Shown here piece by piece: positions 43,545 to 54,531 of a stretch of DNA of 64,000 nucleotides. The DNA is from Hirsutella rhossiliensis (taxonomy: Eukaryota; Ascomycota; Sordariomycetes; Hypocreales; Ophiocordycipitaceae), in contig NW_025408671.1 of the NCBI RefSeq assembly GCF_020360975.1, positions 5,828,001 through 5,892,000 on the forward strand, read 5' to 3'. Every line of letters starts with the position of its first letter. Within the stretch, counting starts at the first letter, position 1. Position numbers and translations under genes: made by a program. Under the pieces are notes generated by a model. That model had not been told where the DNA came from. It searched no databases and saw nothing but the letters and a program-made list of their open reading frames with translations.

Positions 43545-44240
43545 ACTAGTCCCTCGGTATAGGGCCGGTACTTTAACCTAGCCGTTTGCCTAGATCCGGT
43601 ATAGGTCTAATAGGTAACTAAACGGAGTAGCTACTATACGTAATTAAACGTATTATACGGACTAGCTACCGTACGTTATTATACGCGTTAAATATAGACT
43701 AGCTACTAGTCTTATAAGTTAAAGTAAGAGTAGTAATAACTATCTATATTCTTCTCTACCCGCCTAAGATCTAGCGGGTTCTCTATCTTTTATATATACT
43801 ATAGCGAGCGTAAGATATTACTTAGGGCTTTAACTAAGTAATATCTTAACCTTATAATTATACGACGGTAGTATAGCGTATTAGTAGTATTTCCTAGTAT
43901 TTTCCTTAAATAAGCATAGGTATTTCTCTATAATTTCCCCGCTATAGTCTTATAGTAACTTCTTAGGGAAATCTTAGTATAATCCTTAAGGAGCTATTAT
44001 TACTTAGGAAATTATAGTTTATTCCCTATATAATATATCTTTAAGAGAAATCTTTATAAAATATCTATATAATTTACTTAGTTATTATTTCTAGGATTTC
44101 TAGGTAATTTCTTAGAGTTTACTTAGTAGCTTCTAGGTTCCTTCTTTTATAGGGAGCCTTAGGGAGTTAAAGTTAACTTCCCTAGGTAAAGTAGATATTA
44201 TTATAGGTACCTAGATTATTAACTATAGGCTGTCTTATAG
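43545..44240 (+). repeat. Dispersed repeat, copy 2 (partner at 6,465-7,135)
   Basis: The same ~690-bp unit as at 6,465-7,135, in the same orientation, with somewhat higher GC and more intact CpG. Differences are mainly transitions. No protein motif. Confidence 0.7.
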
Positions 44241-46149
44241 TAAATACCTAGGGTAAAAGAATTAACTAATATTCTTATTAGTCTCCCGCGGTATTTAGGT
44301 AGGAGTCGCGCTAATAGGGAATTATAGTAAAGTTATATAGATTTCTAAGGTTAGTATAAGGGATAACTTATATCTTATCTAAAACGTAACTTAGTATAAC
44401 TAATACTAAGGGCGTAAGGCGGCTAAGCTAAGAGTAAAATACTATTAAAACTAAGGGCACTAAGTAGCTAAACTAAGGTAATAAATAAGTAAAGCTAGGG
44501 GCGTAGTATAGCTAAGCTAGGGAAAACTAATTATAACTAAGGGCGCTTTATAGCTAAGCTAGTAAAAAAAAAAGACTAGAGATATAATAAGGCTAAACTA
44601 GTAACTAACCGTCTTATACTATAGGGGCTAAGGTAGGATAGGGAATCTCCTCCTTAGCTTCCTCCTCTATTAGTTCCTTAAGGCCTACTAGTATATCGTC
44701 CGGGGCATCCTATATATTAAAGGCTCTATAAATAAGTATACTATAGGCGTTATTTAGGGCCGGTTCTACTAAGAGTATTATAGCTAGTTTATTATAAGAG
44801 GCTAGAATTTAGTTATAGATTACTACTACTAGTACCTATATAGTTAGGCCTAGGTTCTAGAACCTACCTAAGTACGCGTCGGTAAACCTTTAGTCTAATA
44901 AGTTAAAATAAGCTATTACGTTAGCTATATAAGGGCGGGCCGCTACTAGTATACGTAGGGGGCTAACGCGGGCGGCTCTTTAGTATACCGCGGCGAGCTT
45001 AGGCGACTTATCTAGGAGGTAGGCAGCGAAGGCGAACTAATAGATAAAGCTAGCGGGCACTCCGGTAAGGGCGGCGTACTAGCCGAGCGAGAGGTTAGCG
45101 TCGGCCTCCTTATAGATAGTAGCGAATAGATTTACTTAGATTACGGCCGCGTTTAAGGCTTTATAGACTAGCGCTTTTAACTTAGAGTAAACGATACCTA
45201 TATAGCTATTTATATTAGCTAGGTTATTATAGTATACTATAAAAGGTACGATAGGGAATAGTCTAGGTTTTCTATAGCTTAGAACCTAGAAGGGGTTAAG
45301 CTTTTATTAGACTAGTATTAGGGCCTATTCCTCGGCGAATAGGTTAGCCCGCTTAGAGGGAGTAAAGGGTAGGGCCGCGGTAGTAGTAAGTAGGCGCCTA
45401 GTAAATAGGTTCCTTAATAGCTCGTTAAAGGTAAGGTCTATTATACTAAATCCTTTAGTCTTAGCTAGGGTGCGCTTAAGGCTCTCTTTAAACTTATAGG
45501 TTCCCGGCGTACTAGTAGCCTTATACTCCTCCGCGGCGGCGGCCTTAAATATCTTTAAATAGGTAAGGAGGCACTTTACGCTAGTAACGGTAGCGATAAT
45601 CTTAAGTATCTCGGCGTCTATAGATAGTCGGCTAAGATAGTAGCGATCTATATAGTTTTAAGGGCGCTAGTTATTATCTTAGTTTTATCGGGGAAGATAG
45701 CCCTATCTAGGTTATATAGTAAAGGTAGGAGAAGCTTATCCTTATTAAACGATAGGGTAAACTACTTATAGGCATTATAAGGGGTACTAAGGTTTTTCCT
45801 TATAATACTTAATATTAAGGGTAGCGAGTTATTAAATAAATCCTTAGAGCTTAATAGTAATAAGGTATAGTTATTAAAGTAAACGTATAAAGGAGTACTA
45901 GGATTAAGGTAATAAGAAGCGCTAACCTACTATAGTTAGATAGTTAACGTTATATTCCTACTAGTTTAAATAGTTACGGGAGTTATAGTAGTACTATAAT
46001 AAGCGGCGGCGCTATAAGGTATTATAAGAAGGTATAAGCAATAAGCGTAGAATCGGGTAATCGATAACGTAAGCGGAATGATCGGTCGAAGGAGTATAGG
46101 GTAGGATTTTGTCCGGAATTTATAATAAGTATATAAGGGGCCGAATAAT
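44241..46149 (-). pseudogene. RIP-degraded coding relic of unknown family
   Basis: A minus-strand frame is readable through stops, most clearly from about 45,240 to 44,880: SKLKALVYKALNAAVI, VNLFATIYKEADANLSLG, YAALTGVPASFI and FAFAAYLLDKSPKLAAVY. Stops within it are TAG or TAA at places that fit Gln or Trp, consistent with RIP. GC content is higher than in the flanks. I do not recognise the protein. It could be a transposon gag-like protein or a captured host gene. Confidence 0.45.
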
Positions 46150-46600
46150 ATATTAAAAGAATAGCGTTATAAAAGATGCTTGCGAACTTACTTATTCTAT
46201 CTACTACTCCTAGGGAAATCCTTTGTCTTTTATAGATTATTGCTCGCCTACTAGTAGACTAATTAGTCAGCTTTCTAGCATATTCTATAGTGCTTGAAAA
46301 GCTCTATCTATAGTATATCTTCCTAACTTAGTAGGTGGTCTAATTGTAGCGTGATAGTTAACGTAACACTATAGGTTCTAGCATAAGTAGTGGATTTAAC
46401 TAGAATGTTCTATGCCCTACCTATTCTCGTATCGCGGATATCTTCGGAACCGCTAGGCCAAAATAGGCAATAGGGTATCCGTTCTGCTTGTAATTAACTC
46501 ATGCATAAAATGCATATTTTTGTTTGTAAGGATAGGCTTATCCTGACCCGCTTTTCCTAGAGGAAGGTATAGATGTCTAGTAGAGGTCTTTGTCTTTTAA
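46150..46600. other. Island of weakly RIP-mutated sequence
   Basis: Within the RIP block this stretch keeps ordinary CA and TG dinucleotides (for example catgcataaaatgcatatttttg near 46,500 and ggtggtctaattgtagcgtg near 46,333). It has no ORF of note and no recognised partner in the window. Confidence 0.5.
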
Positions 46601-47399
46601 GGGTTATTCCCTTAGACTATATTATAGAGCCTCTTTTTACTAGCTTATTCTATAAAGCCTCCCTATGCCTATTATTTCTTTATAACAGTAAAATAGGAAT
46701 ATAAGGGTATATTCTTATAGGTATAAAGAAGTATAGCTAGTTATATTTATATAGGTCGCGGGCTTTAGATAAGGGAAGAGATAAAGGGGCGTAGTATATA
46801 CTATTTTCTACTAAGCCCGCGTTAAGATTATACCCTTCTTTAATAAGGAGGTCGCGGTAGTTAGTATATATACTATAATTATCCTATTTCTACTTAGTAA
46901 ATATAGCTATATTAGACTTAAGGTTATAGAGGAGCTCTACTTTATTTCTATATAATTAGACTACTTAGCGGAATCCCTTAAAGCTTAAGCGTAGTAGTTA
47001 GCGGTAGATTTAGTTAGAGAAATACTAGCGAAATACTAGGTCCTTACTATAATACTTATAGCCTTAGATAGCGGGAACCTTAAAAGTAAGTATAAGAAGG
47101 GCGCGGTTTAGTATAAAAAAAGGAGTATAAAAGGATAGGGAAATTAGGTTCCTAAAATAAAAATAAATATAGGTACTAAAATATAAAATTAGATTATTAT
47201 TTACTATAAGCGGCCTATTAATACTTTATTAGCTATTTAACTTATTCTTAGACTTCTAAGAGAATAAATAATAACGGCGCGTACTATATATTATTATTTC
47301 TCCCTTAGTTATAGTAGCTCGTACTATTATATAGCGCGCGCGTAGAGCTTTTAAGTATAGGTAATATAACCTTATAACGCTCCTTACTAAGCGTTAAAT
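46601..47399. other. AT-rich sequence downstream of the minus-strand gypsy pol
   Basis: RIP-mutated. By position it should include the 3' UTR and LTR of the minus-strand gypsy element, but I could not pair it with a second LTR. Confidence 0.35.
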
Positions 47400-50300
47400 T
47401 CTTTAATAAGGTCTTTAGCGATAATATTCTTAGCGGCTAGCTAGGAATTATAGCTACTTAGCTAGCCTTTTTAGCTAATAAGGTATTTTATATAAGCGGT
47501 CCCTTAGCTATATTTATAAGTTCTAGAGTTAAGGATTCTTTTAACTTCTTAGTAGTTAGTATTAGGTTCTAAGCTAGGTTAAGCGTTTAGTTATTTAGCT
47601 AGCTATAGCTATATAATAGAAATAACGTTATAGATATTTAAGGATCTAGTAAGGTTAAGGTAGTAGGCTAATAGCCGATCCGTTTTAAGACTTTAAACGG
47701 TCTTATATAGTATTCCTTTAACTTCGCTACCTATCTATTAGCTATACTATATCCTTTCCTTAGCTAAAGCTATACCTAGTCTCTAGGCTTAAACTCTAGC
47801 GCTTAGTACTTTATATTATATTACTTTTTTATTCCCGCTTAAGCTAAAGCAATTAAGATCTTAGCTTAGTCTTAGAGTATCTCCCTATCTATCTATAGGG
47901 GGCTTTCTCTAAGGTATCGCTTACTATTATCTATCTATATCCTAGTTAGTAGCTTACTTAGAGAGGTACCGATTACTAAGGAATAAGAGTTATTAAAGGT
48001 AAATTAAAGTAATAGTAACGTATCGACCTATTACTAAGATAGGAAGTCGGTTATAAAAAACTAGAGTATAGTTTTAACTACTTAGTTATATTATTCCGAT
48101 AAGCTATTAGTCTAGGGATACTAAGCCGTAAATACTAATAACTTAGACCTATACGCTATTTATAGTCCTTTCTAAAACGCTAAAAAGAACTTAGGGTCTT
48201 AGTTAAAGATAATTTAAGCGGGAATCCCTTAGTTATAGCGTATTAACTTAGTAAATAGTACCTTAGCTTAGTCCTCTATAGTAAACTAGTTATAGCTTAA
48301 GATAAGGAGCCTTATTTTTAAAAACTTATTAGTTACTATTAGTAGTATATTATAGTAGACCTTAATAAGTAGAATCTATAAAGTTTAGTCTATAAGGACG
48401 TTTAAAAGCCCTATAAAAAATCTATAGTAATTATATAGAAAGGTAAGGCTAGGAAAGTAATCGGAACTAACTTACTAAGGGCCTTTAACTAGTTAGTTTA
48501 GTTCTTATAATAAGCGTTATATTTATCGATAAAGCTATTAATAAGTTTCTTAAAGCTAGTAATAGTAAATATAAAGGATAACTCCTTTTATATCCTTTAC
48601 TATCTTAAGTAAAATTTATACGTATAGTTATTAGCGATAATTTCCTTAGTATAAGTAGTAAGGATATAAAGCTAATAACGACCTTTAGACTTAACTAAGT
48701 AAAGTAACCTATACTACTAAATAAATAAGAGACTAACTTAAGACTTATTGCTTTTAAGCTACTTTAATATACCAGCCTACCTAGGTTCTTCTATATATAC
48801 TTCCTAGATCTTTTAATATAGGTTAGGTTAAATAAAGGATTCTATAACTATATATATATATTTAACTAGCGCTTTATCTTCCTAAACGCGGTCTAATTCC
48901 TTAAGTTTATACTTCTTAAGTATTATAGATAGTAGTTAAGATAGTATATTAGTAAGGATATTTATAGTTCTAAGAATATAATAGACCTTTAAGGGAAACT
49001 AGCTAAGGTACTATAAAGTAAGTACGAGCTAATTATTTATCTTTATATTAATAGTAAATAGCGATATTTACTTTAAGATAACGCTTATAGTAGCGTAGTT
49101 AGTTAGTATAACGACCTTTAGTAGTAAGGTAAAGATAATATATAACTAGAGCTTTTAATATACCTAGGAAAGATAAGCGACTTTAAGTTTAATAGGCTAG
49201 TATCTAAGCTCTTTATTAGTTAGGCGTTTACTAAGGTAAAGGATTAGCTAGATACTTATTTAAGGTAAGGTTCTTCCTAGGTTTTAGTCTACCCTTAGTA
49301 CTAAGTAAAAGGCTACTACTATAAAGCTTAGCTCGCGGCTAGCGTCGATTTATAAGAATAATAGCTATTATAAGTTAAAATAGTATAGCTATATTAGTTT
49401 TATAAAAGTATTTATAAAATCTTAAAAGGCCTATTCTTTTACTAAGGACGGTTAGTATATTATATTAAAGGTATATTTATTCCTTACTAATCCTTTAAGT
49501 AGCGCTTAACTATCTTATACTTTCTTAAGTATCGCTATTTTTTAAACTTAAAGCGCCTCTACCTTTTAAGAGAAGTAAGCTACTAAGTACTATAGCTAGT
49601 TAACTAAGCTAAGCTACTTTTCTAGTACTTATAAGGTATTTAGAAACTCTATATCCTATAATACCTATACTTATTCTTTAGTATTTATTAGGCCGATACT
49701 TTTAACTTAAAACCTTAATAGTTTTATAAATAGGTAGCTTAGGAATAATTTTAATTTAGCTAAGGCTAGGTTATAGTCTATAAAGAGTTAAAAGATAGCC
49801 TAGAAGTAATAAATATAGTTATTTTCTATATCTAAGTATATTATAATATTATCGATATACTTAAAGGAATATTATATATATTCTTAGAGGATTTAGTCTA
49901 TAAATTATTAAACGTATATAAGTAAGTTCTTATATCCTATTAAGGCTACTATTAGTTATTTTAAGCCTTTATAGCTAATTACTATAAACCTTTCCTAATA
50001 CTCCTTATAGATAAGGAACTAATAAAAGAAAGACCGAGTATCTATAGTAGAAATAAAGCGTATTCCTTATAGCTTTTAAATTATATCTCCTTAGAACGGT
50101 ATTAAGTAAGCGTTTAAGATAGCTATACTATTAAGAGCGCGTAAGTCTATTACTATTCGGCCCTTTTCGTTACTATATAAAGTTCTTTAGACTATAAATA
50201 TAAGGTAAGCGAATAGGGTTACTTCTATAGCTTATTTTATATGCCTTTTTTAGTATAGGTCCTTATAGGTCTAGTTAATTAGCGCCTTATCCTTCTAGCT

Positions 50301-50488
50301 AAGCGGGTAAGCTTTAAAAGCTAGTTTTTATAGGTATTAATTTTCTATTAATAGAATATATATATAGTAGGCTAGGTAAACCTTAATAGTACCTTAGTCC
50401 TTTTATAAGGTTAGAAAGGAAGTAACTATATATTAAATCTTTTCTATAAATATAGGGTCTTAATTATAGATTTTAACGTCCTTTAAAG

Positions 50489-50498
50489 TGGTTATCTC
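50489..50498. repeat. Probable target site duplication of the plus-strand LINE (left)
   Basis: gtggttatct, matching gtagttatct at 52,807-52,816 except for one G/A transition of the RIP type (TG to TA). Confidence 0.6.
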
Positions 50499-52806
50499 TT
50501 TATATTAAAGGAATAGCTTATAAGGGTCCTAAGGGACTTAAACCTCCCTAAGGCCCTTATAAGCTAGGTAGACTACTTCCTTACTAAAAGGAAGATCTAG
50601 CTAGCTTTTAAAGGGTAAGTTTAGCCCCTTATAGACTTAGTAATAAGGGTGCCTTAAGGGTCCTTTATTAGCTTTATTTTATTCCTCTTATATATAAGGG
50701 GGATACTAGCGGCTAAGGGATACTAGCTATCTTATATAGATAACTTTAGTATCTTTATTATATTAATATCGGCTAAGAAGAATATTTAGTAGCTAGAAGT
50801 AATAGCTACTAACCTATTTAAATAAGCTAAAGACTAAGGGGTCTACTTTAACCTATTAAAGATAGAACTTATTTACTTTAGTAAGCAACGATAGCTTATT
50901 TTAAAGGGTATAATAGTAAGAGGCTTATTTTTTAAGGTAAAGCCCTTAGTATAGTAGCTAGGAGTCTTCTTTAATTCTAAGCTCTTATTTAAATAATATA
51001 TTAAGAAGAAGGTAGCCTTTATATAAGCTACCGTTAAAGGACTATCCCGCCTAACCTCTATATAAAAAGGTTTATTATTTAAAGCCTTTAAATAGCTCTA
51101 CTAAGCCTATATAACCTTTATAGTAAACTATAGGGCCTAGCTTTAGTATAAGGGGCCTAAGACCCCTAAGAGCCTTATAAAGCCTTTTTAAAGGCTTTAA
51201 AACTAAGCTCTTTTAAAGGTCTTAGGGGCCTTTAAAAGATCCCTTATTAAGGCCTTAGAAGCTAAAGCGGCCCTACCGCTACTAAAGGTATAATTTAAAA
51301 AGGTATGCTTTTCTTATACCCTTTAGACCCTATACTTCTTACTTAGTTACCTTATAAGGTAGGCTTATAACCTAGCTATATAGGATAACCTTACTAACTT
51401 AAGCTTTAACTTAAGGGCCTTAAGCTATATTAGGCTATATATATAGCTCTTCCGCCTCCTTAAAGACCTAGTAGCTCGTATAGGACCTAATTATAACTTA
51501 TAAAGAAGGAAACCTAGCTAAGAGCCCTTATAGGCCCTAGAGCCTAAGGCCTTTATTATAATAATAAAGGTCCTTAAGCCCTTAGCTAAGAAGTAGTACT
51601 AACGCCTCTTAGCTAGCCTAGCTAGCTTAGAAGACTTTAGGTTACGGCCCTTAGCCTTTTATACCGACGGCTCTAAGAGGTGCCTTAAGGGGTCCCCTAT
51701 AAAGACTAATACTTACTCTTTTTATAAAATAAGCTTAGAAAATAGGCCTATTAAGGTATACTATAAGAACCTAGGGCCCTTAATTAAAGTAGCTAATATA
51801 GAGATATTCGCGATACTAAGGGTCTTAAAGGACCTAGCTAAGAGGCCTTAGCCCTAAAGGCTTAGCCCCCTTAACCCCCTTATAAATACCTATATCTTTA
51901 TAAATAGCTAAGCTACTATAAGGAAGGTTATAGGTTTCTTAGACCTAGCTATATATATTAAAAGGCGCTTTTTTAGCTTAGAAGCCTTTTATAATATATA
52001 GCTATATTAGTACCTTAGCTACCTAGGGATCTTTAGTAACGAGCTAGCTAACTAGCTAGCTAAAAGAGGCTTAGCGGCCCTTACTTAAGGGACCCCCTTA
52101 GTTTTTATTAGCTACTTATAAAGAAAGGTTTAGTAAGCTACTAAGGACTATTAAAAGGGACTCTAAGCTACTAAGGCGGCTAAAGGCCCTAAGGCTAAGG
52201 AACTAAGTAAGTACTATATATTTATTTAAAAGACCCTCCGCTTAGCCCTTAGCCTAGAAAAGGACCTTATAGGGAGGCCTAAGCTAACCTTCTTAGCCTT
52301 TTACTAGCTCCTCTTTAAGGCTAGCTTTTTATTTTCCTTTTTAAAAAGGACTAATAAGGTAGACTAAGACGACTACCGCTATAGCTAAGAAAGGTATATA
52401 GCTAGGCACCTTATCCTAAGGTGCCCGAACTATAAGAGGGAAAGAGAGGTCCTTTACTAAACCTCTAAGAGATAGAAGAGGGCCCTTAGCTTACCTATTC
52501 TTTACAGCTCTAAGGAAGAAATAGAAGCCCTATTACCCTTCTTAGCTAAAATAAAGATAGGGATAGCTAAGTAGCTTAAAAAAGAGTAACCTAAGGGCCC
52601 TAGGGCCCTTAGGAGGGAAAATTACTATATAAGAGGAACTAAACTAACCTTTCCTTTATTATTACCTTTATAGCTACCCTTTCCTTAATTAGTTCTAAGC
52701 CCCTAAGCTTTATAGCTAGCTAGGAGTATTAATAAGGGCCTAGGCCCCTACTAGCCTCGCTATAGCCCTAAAGGCTATATATAAGTAATAATATATAATA
52801 AAAAAA
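50499..52806 (+). mobile_element. 5'-truncated LINE (Tad-like), RIP-degraded, nested in gypsy
   Basis: The plus strand reads the reverse transcriptase C-terminal half (KGPLLALFYSSYI near 50,640 for the PQGSPLSP box; ATVKGLSRLTS near 51,030). The RNase H domain starts near 51,662 (YTDGSKRCLKGSPIKT, IFAILRVLKDLAKRP). A C-terminal CPNYKRERE zinc-type segment is near 52,420, and the 3' end is an A-run at 52,800-52,806. From 51,671 on it matches the minus-strand copy at 34,318-35,453. Gypsy sequence resumes in the same frame region on both sides, so this is an insertion into the gypsy element. Confidence 0.82.
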
Positions 52807-52816
52807 GTAGTTATCT
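52807..52816. repeat. Probable target site duplication of the plus-strand LINE (right)
   Basis: gtagttatct directly after the A-run, partner of 50,489-50,498. Confidence 0.6.
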
Positions 52817-53300
52817 TTAAGAGGCTATAGTCTTATAAAATCCTAATCTTATAGTTTAGAGTCTATTTATATATCTATAAAAGGAGTTCCCCTTTAGCGG
52901 ACTTAGGGCTCTTATCTTCTAAGGTTTCTATTAATAGGTTATTATCTTAGTATAGTTTACTATATTCTATAGTCTTTTATATAGCTAGCTCTTTAGTTAA
53001 AGTTACCTTAGCTAAGGTTTCCTTAGGTAGGTCGATCTATAAAAACTATATTTCGTCGCTAAGGTCTATTAGTATTCTTAAGTACTATCCTTTCTTAAAT
53101 CTAACGTAGCGAGCGGTAGTATTAACCGCTATAACTAAAGTTATACCTTAGATTAGGTTATAAGCTAATAATAAGTTTCTTAGAAAAAATACTAGGTTAC
53201 GATCCCTTAGTATATTCTTAATCTACGCTAGTAAGCGTTCTATCTTATATATAAGAACGTTAATATTAGCTTAGTATATAACTTAATAATAGATCGCGTA

Positions 53301-54046
53301 GCCTTATTAGGTTAAGCGAGCTATAATATTATAACTACGGTCTAGTAAACCGCGGGGACTAGTATATATTATAAGGGCATATAATATAGGGAGTAAGGAA
53401 TATTAAATAAACTAACGGGCTAATTAAGTTTAAAGCGATAGGTTACTTTAGCGCTTTAACGCTCTATAGATAGGATTATAGGATCGCTCTAGCGCTTTAG
53501 CGCTCTTAGGCTATAGGATTACCTAGTACTCTTAGCGATCTAAGAAAGCTCTTAAGGTATATAAAAAAGGAACGGAATACTCCTTTTAAATAAATAGCTT
53601 AATAGCTTTTAATATTATAATTATTATAATCTTTATTACGATCTTATCTTTAATTCTAATTACTTAATTACTTAGTTATAGTCTATAGTTTATAACCTCT
53701 AACTTATTACTAATATAATATACTTATTATTACTTAGACTACACTTTATTATATCTACTAATATAAACCCTTTAATAGGTTTATCCCTTAGAAATAATAC
53801 TAGTTATTATACGTTAAAAGCTCTTATTTAGTATAATACTATATTACTTTAAGTAATATCGTAACTATTAATATACCTATATAGTAAGCTAGATTAACTA
53901 ACTCTAGAGCTACTATATCGCTTTAAGATATAATACGCGAGATTATTACCTTTTAATATAAGGTATAGTTACTTAGGAATAAAGAAAGTAACGGATAAAG
54001 TTAGGGACCTTAGAAAAGTAATTAAACTAAAATAGCTCAGACTATT
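53301..54046. other. AT-rich sequence between the gypsy and copia elements
   Basis: RIP-mutated DNA probably including the 5' part or LTR of the minus-strand gypsy element. It has a tatataaaaaagg stretch near 53,560. No motif recognised. Confidence 0.4.
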
Positions 54047-54531
54047 TATATCGCGAAGTATAGCTTAATTTTATAGTTCTTAGAGATATCTCTTAGTACG
54101 AGGGACCTAGGAAGCTAAAAAATAGGTTTTAAGGAAGGAGCTAAAAAGAAGTATAGAAAGGAGGGTAGGGGTAAGAGGGGAAGTAGAAGTAGTAATAGCT
54201 TCCTATAAAGGTAGTAAGAGATAAAACCGATATACCGGTAATAGCTAGAAAGGAGGGGAAAAACCGGTAAAAAGCTTAGTAGTTAAAAGGATATTAATAG
54301 CTTCTTTAAGTAGGATCTTCTTTATTAATTAAGATACTAAATAGGTATAAAAAAGGGTATTAAATAAAGGAAAGAAGGATAATTAAGGAAATATAATAAT
54401 TATTCCCTTACTATAATTACTGCCCCTATAAGAATTAAATCTCTTTGCCCTACCTATCCGACCCCTTACTTTTAATTTTACCTTTATATATTTTTTATAT
54501 ACTTCTTATATCTCTCTTTATAAGAGTTATA
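54047..54531 (+). repeat. 5' LTR of the right copia copy
   Basis: About 485 bp matching 4,940-5,433. It lies upstream of copia internal sequence in the same orientation, so it is the 5' LTR of this copy. Confidence 0.8.

Larger units (their letters stand above)
47400..53300 (-). mobile_element. Ty3/gypsy retrotransposon (minus strand), RIP-degraded, interrupted by a LINE
   Basis: Minus-strand reading, 5' to 3'. A protease-flanking region lies at about 53,150-52,830. The reverse transcriptase is at about 50,250-49,850 (GRIVIDLRALNSIAILNAYL, FISTIDTRSFFY, ERFIVISYKGLK, YIDNIII). An integrase is at about 48,400-48,100 (FYIITIDFL, GIPAQIISNRNPKFLLAFW, TA*YPQTNSLSE). GPFKVLKRIG, the usual C-terminal piece, is at about 47,700. 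The frame is full of TAG/TAA. A plus-strand LINE splits it between 50,489 and 52,816. Outer limits are approximate because LTRs were not identified. Confidence 0.8.
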
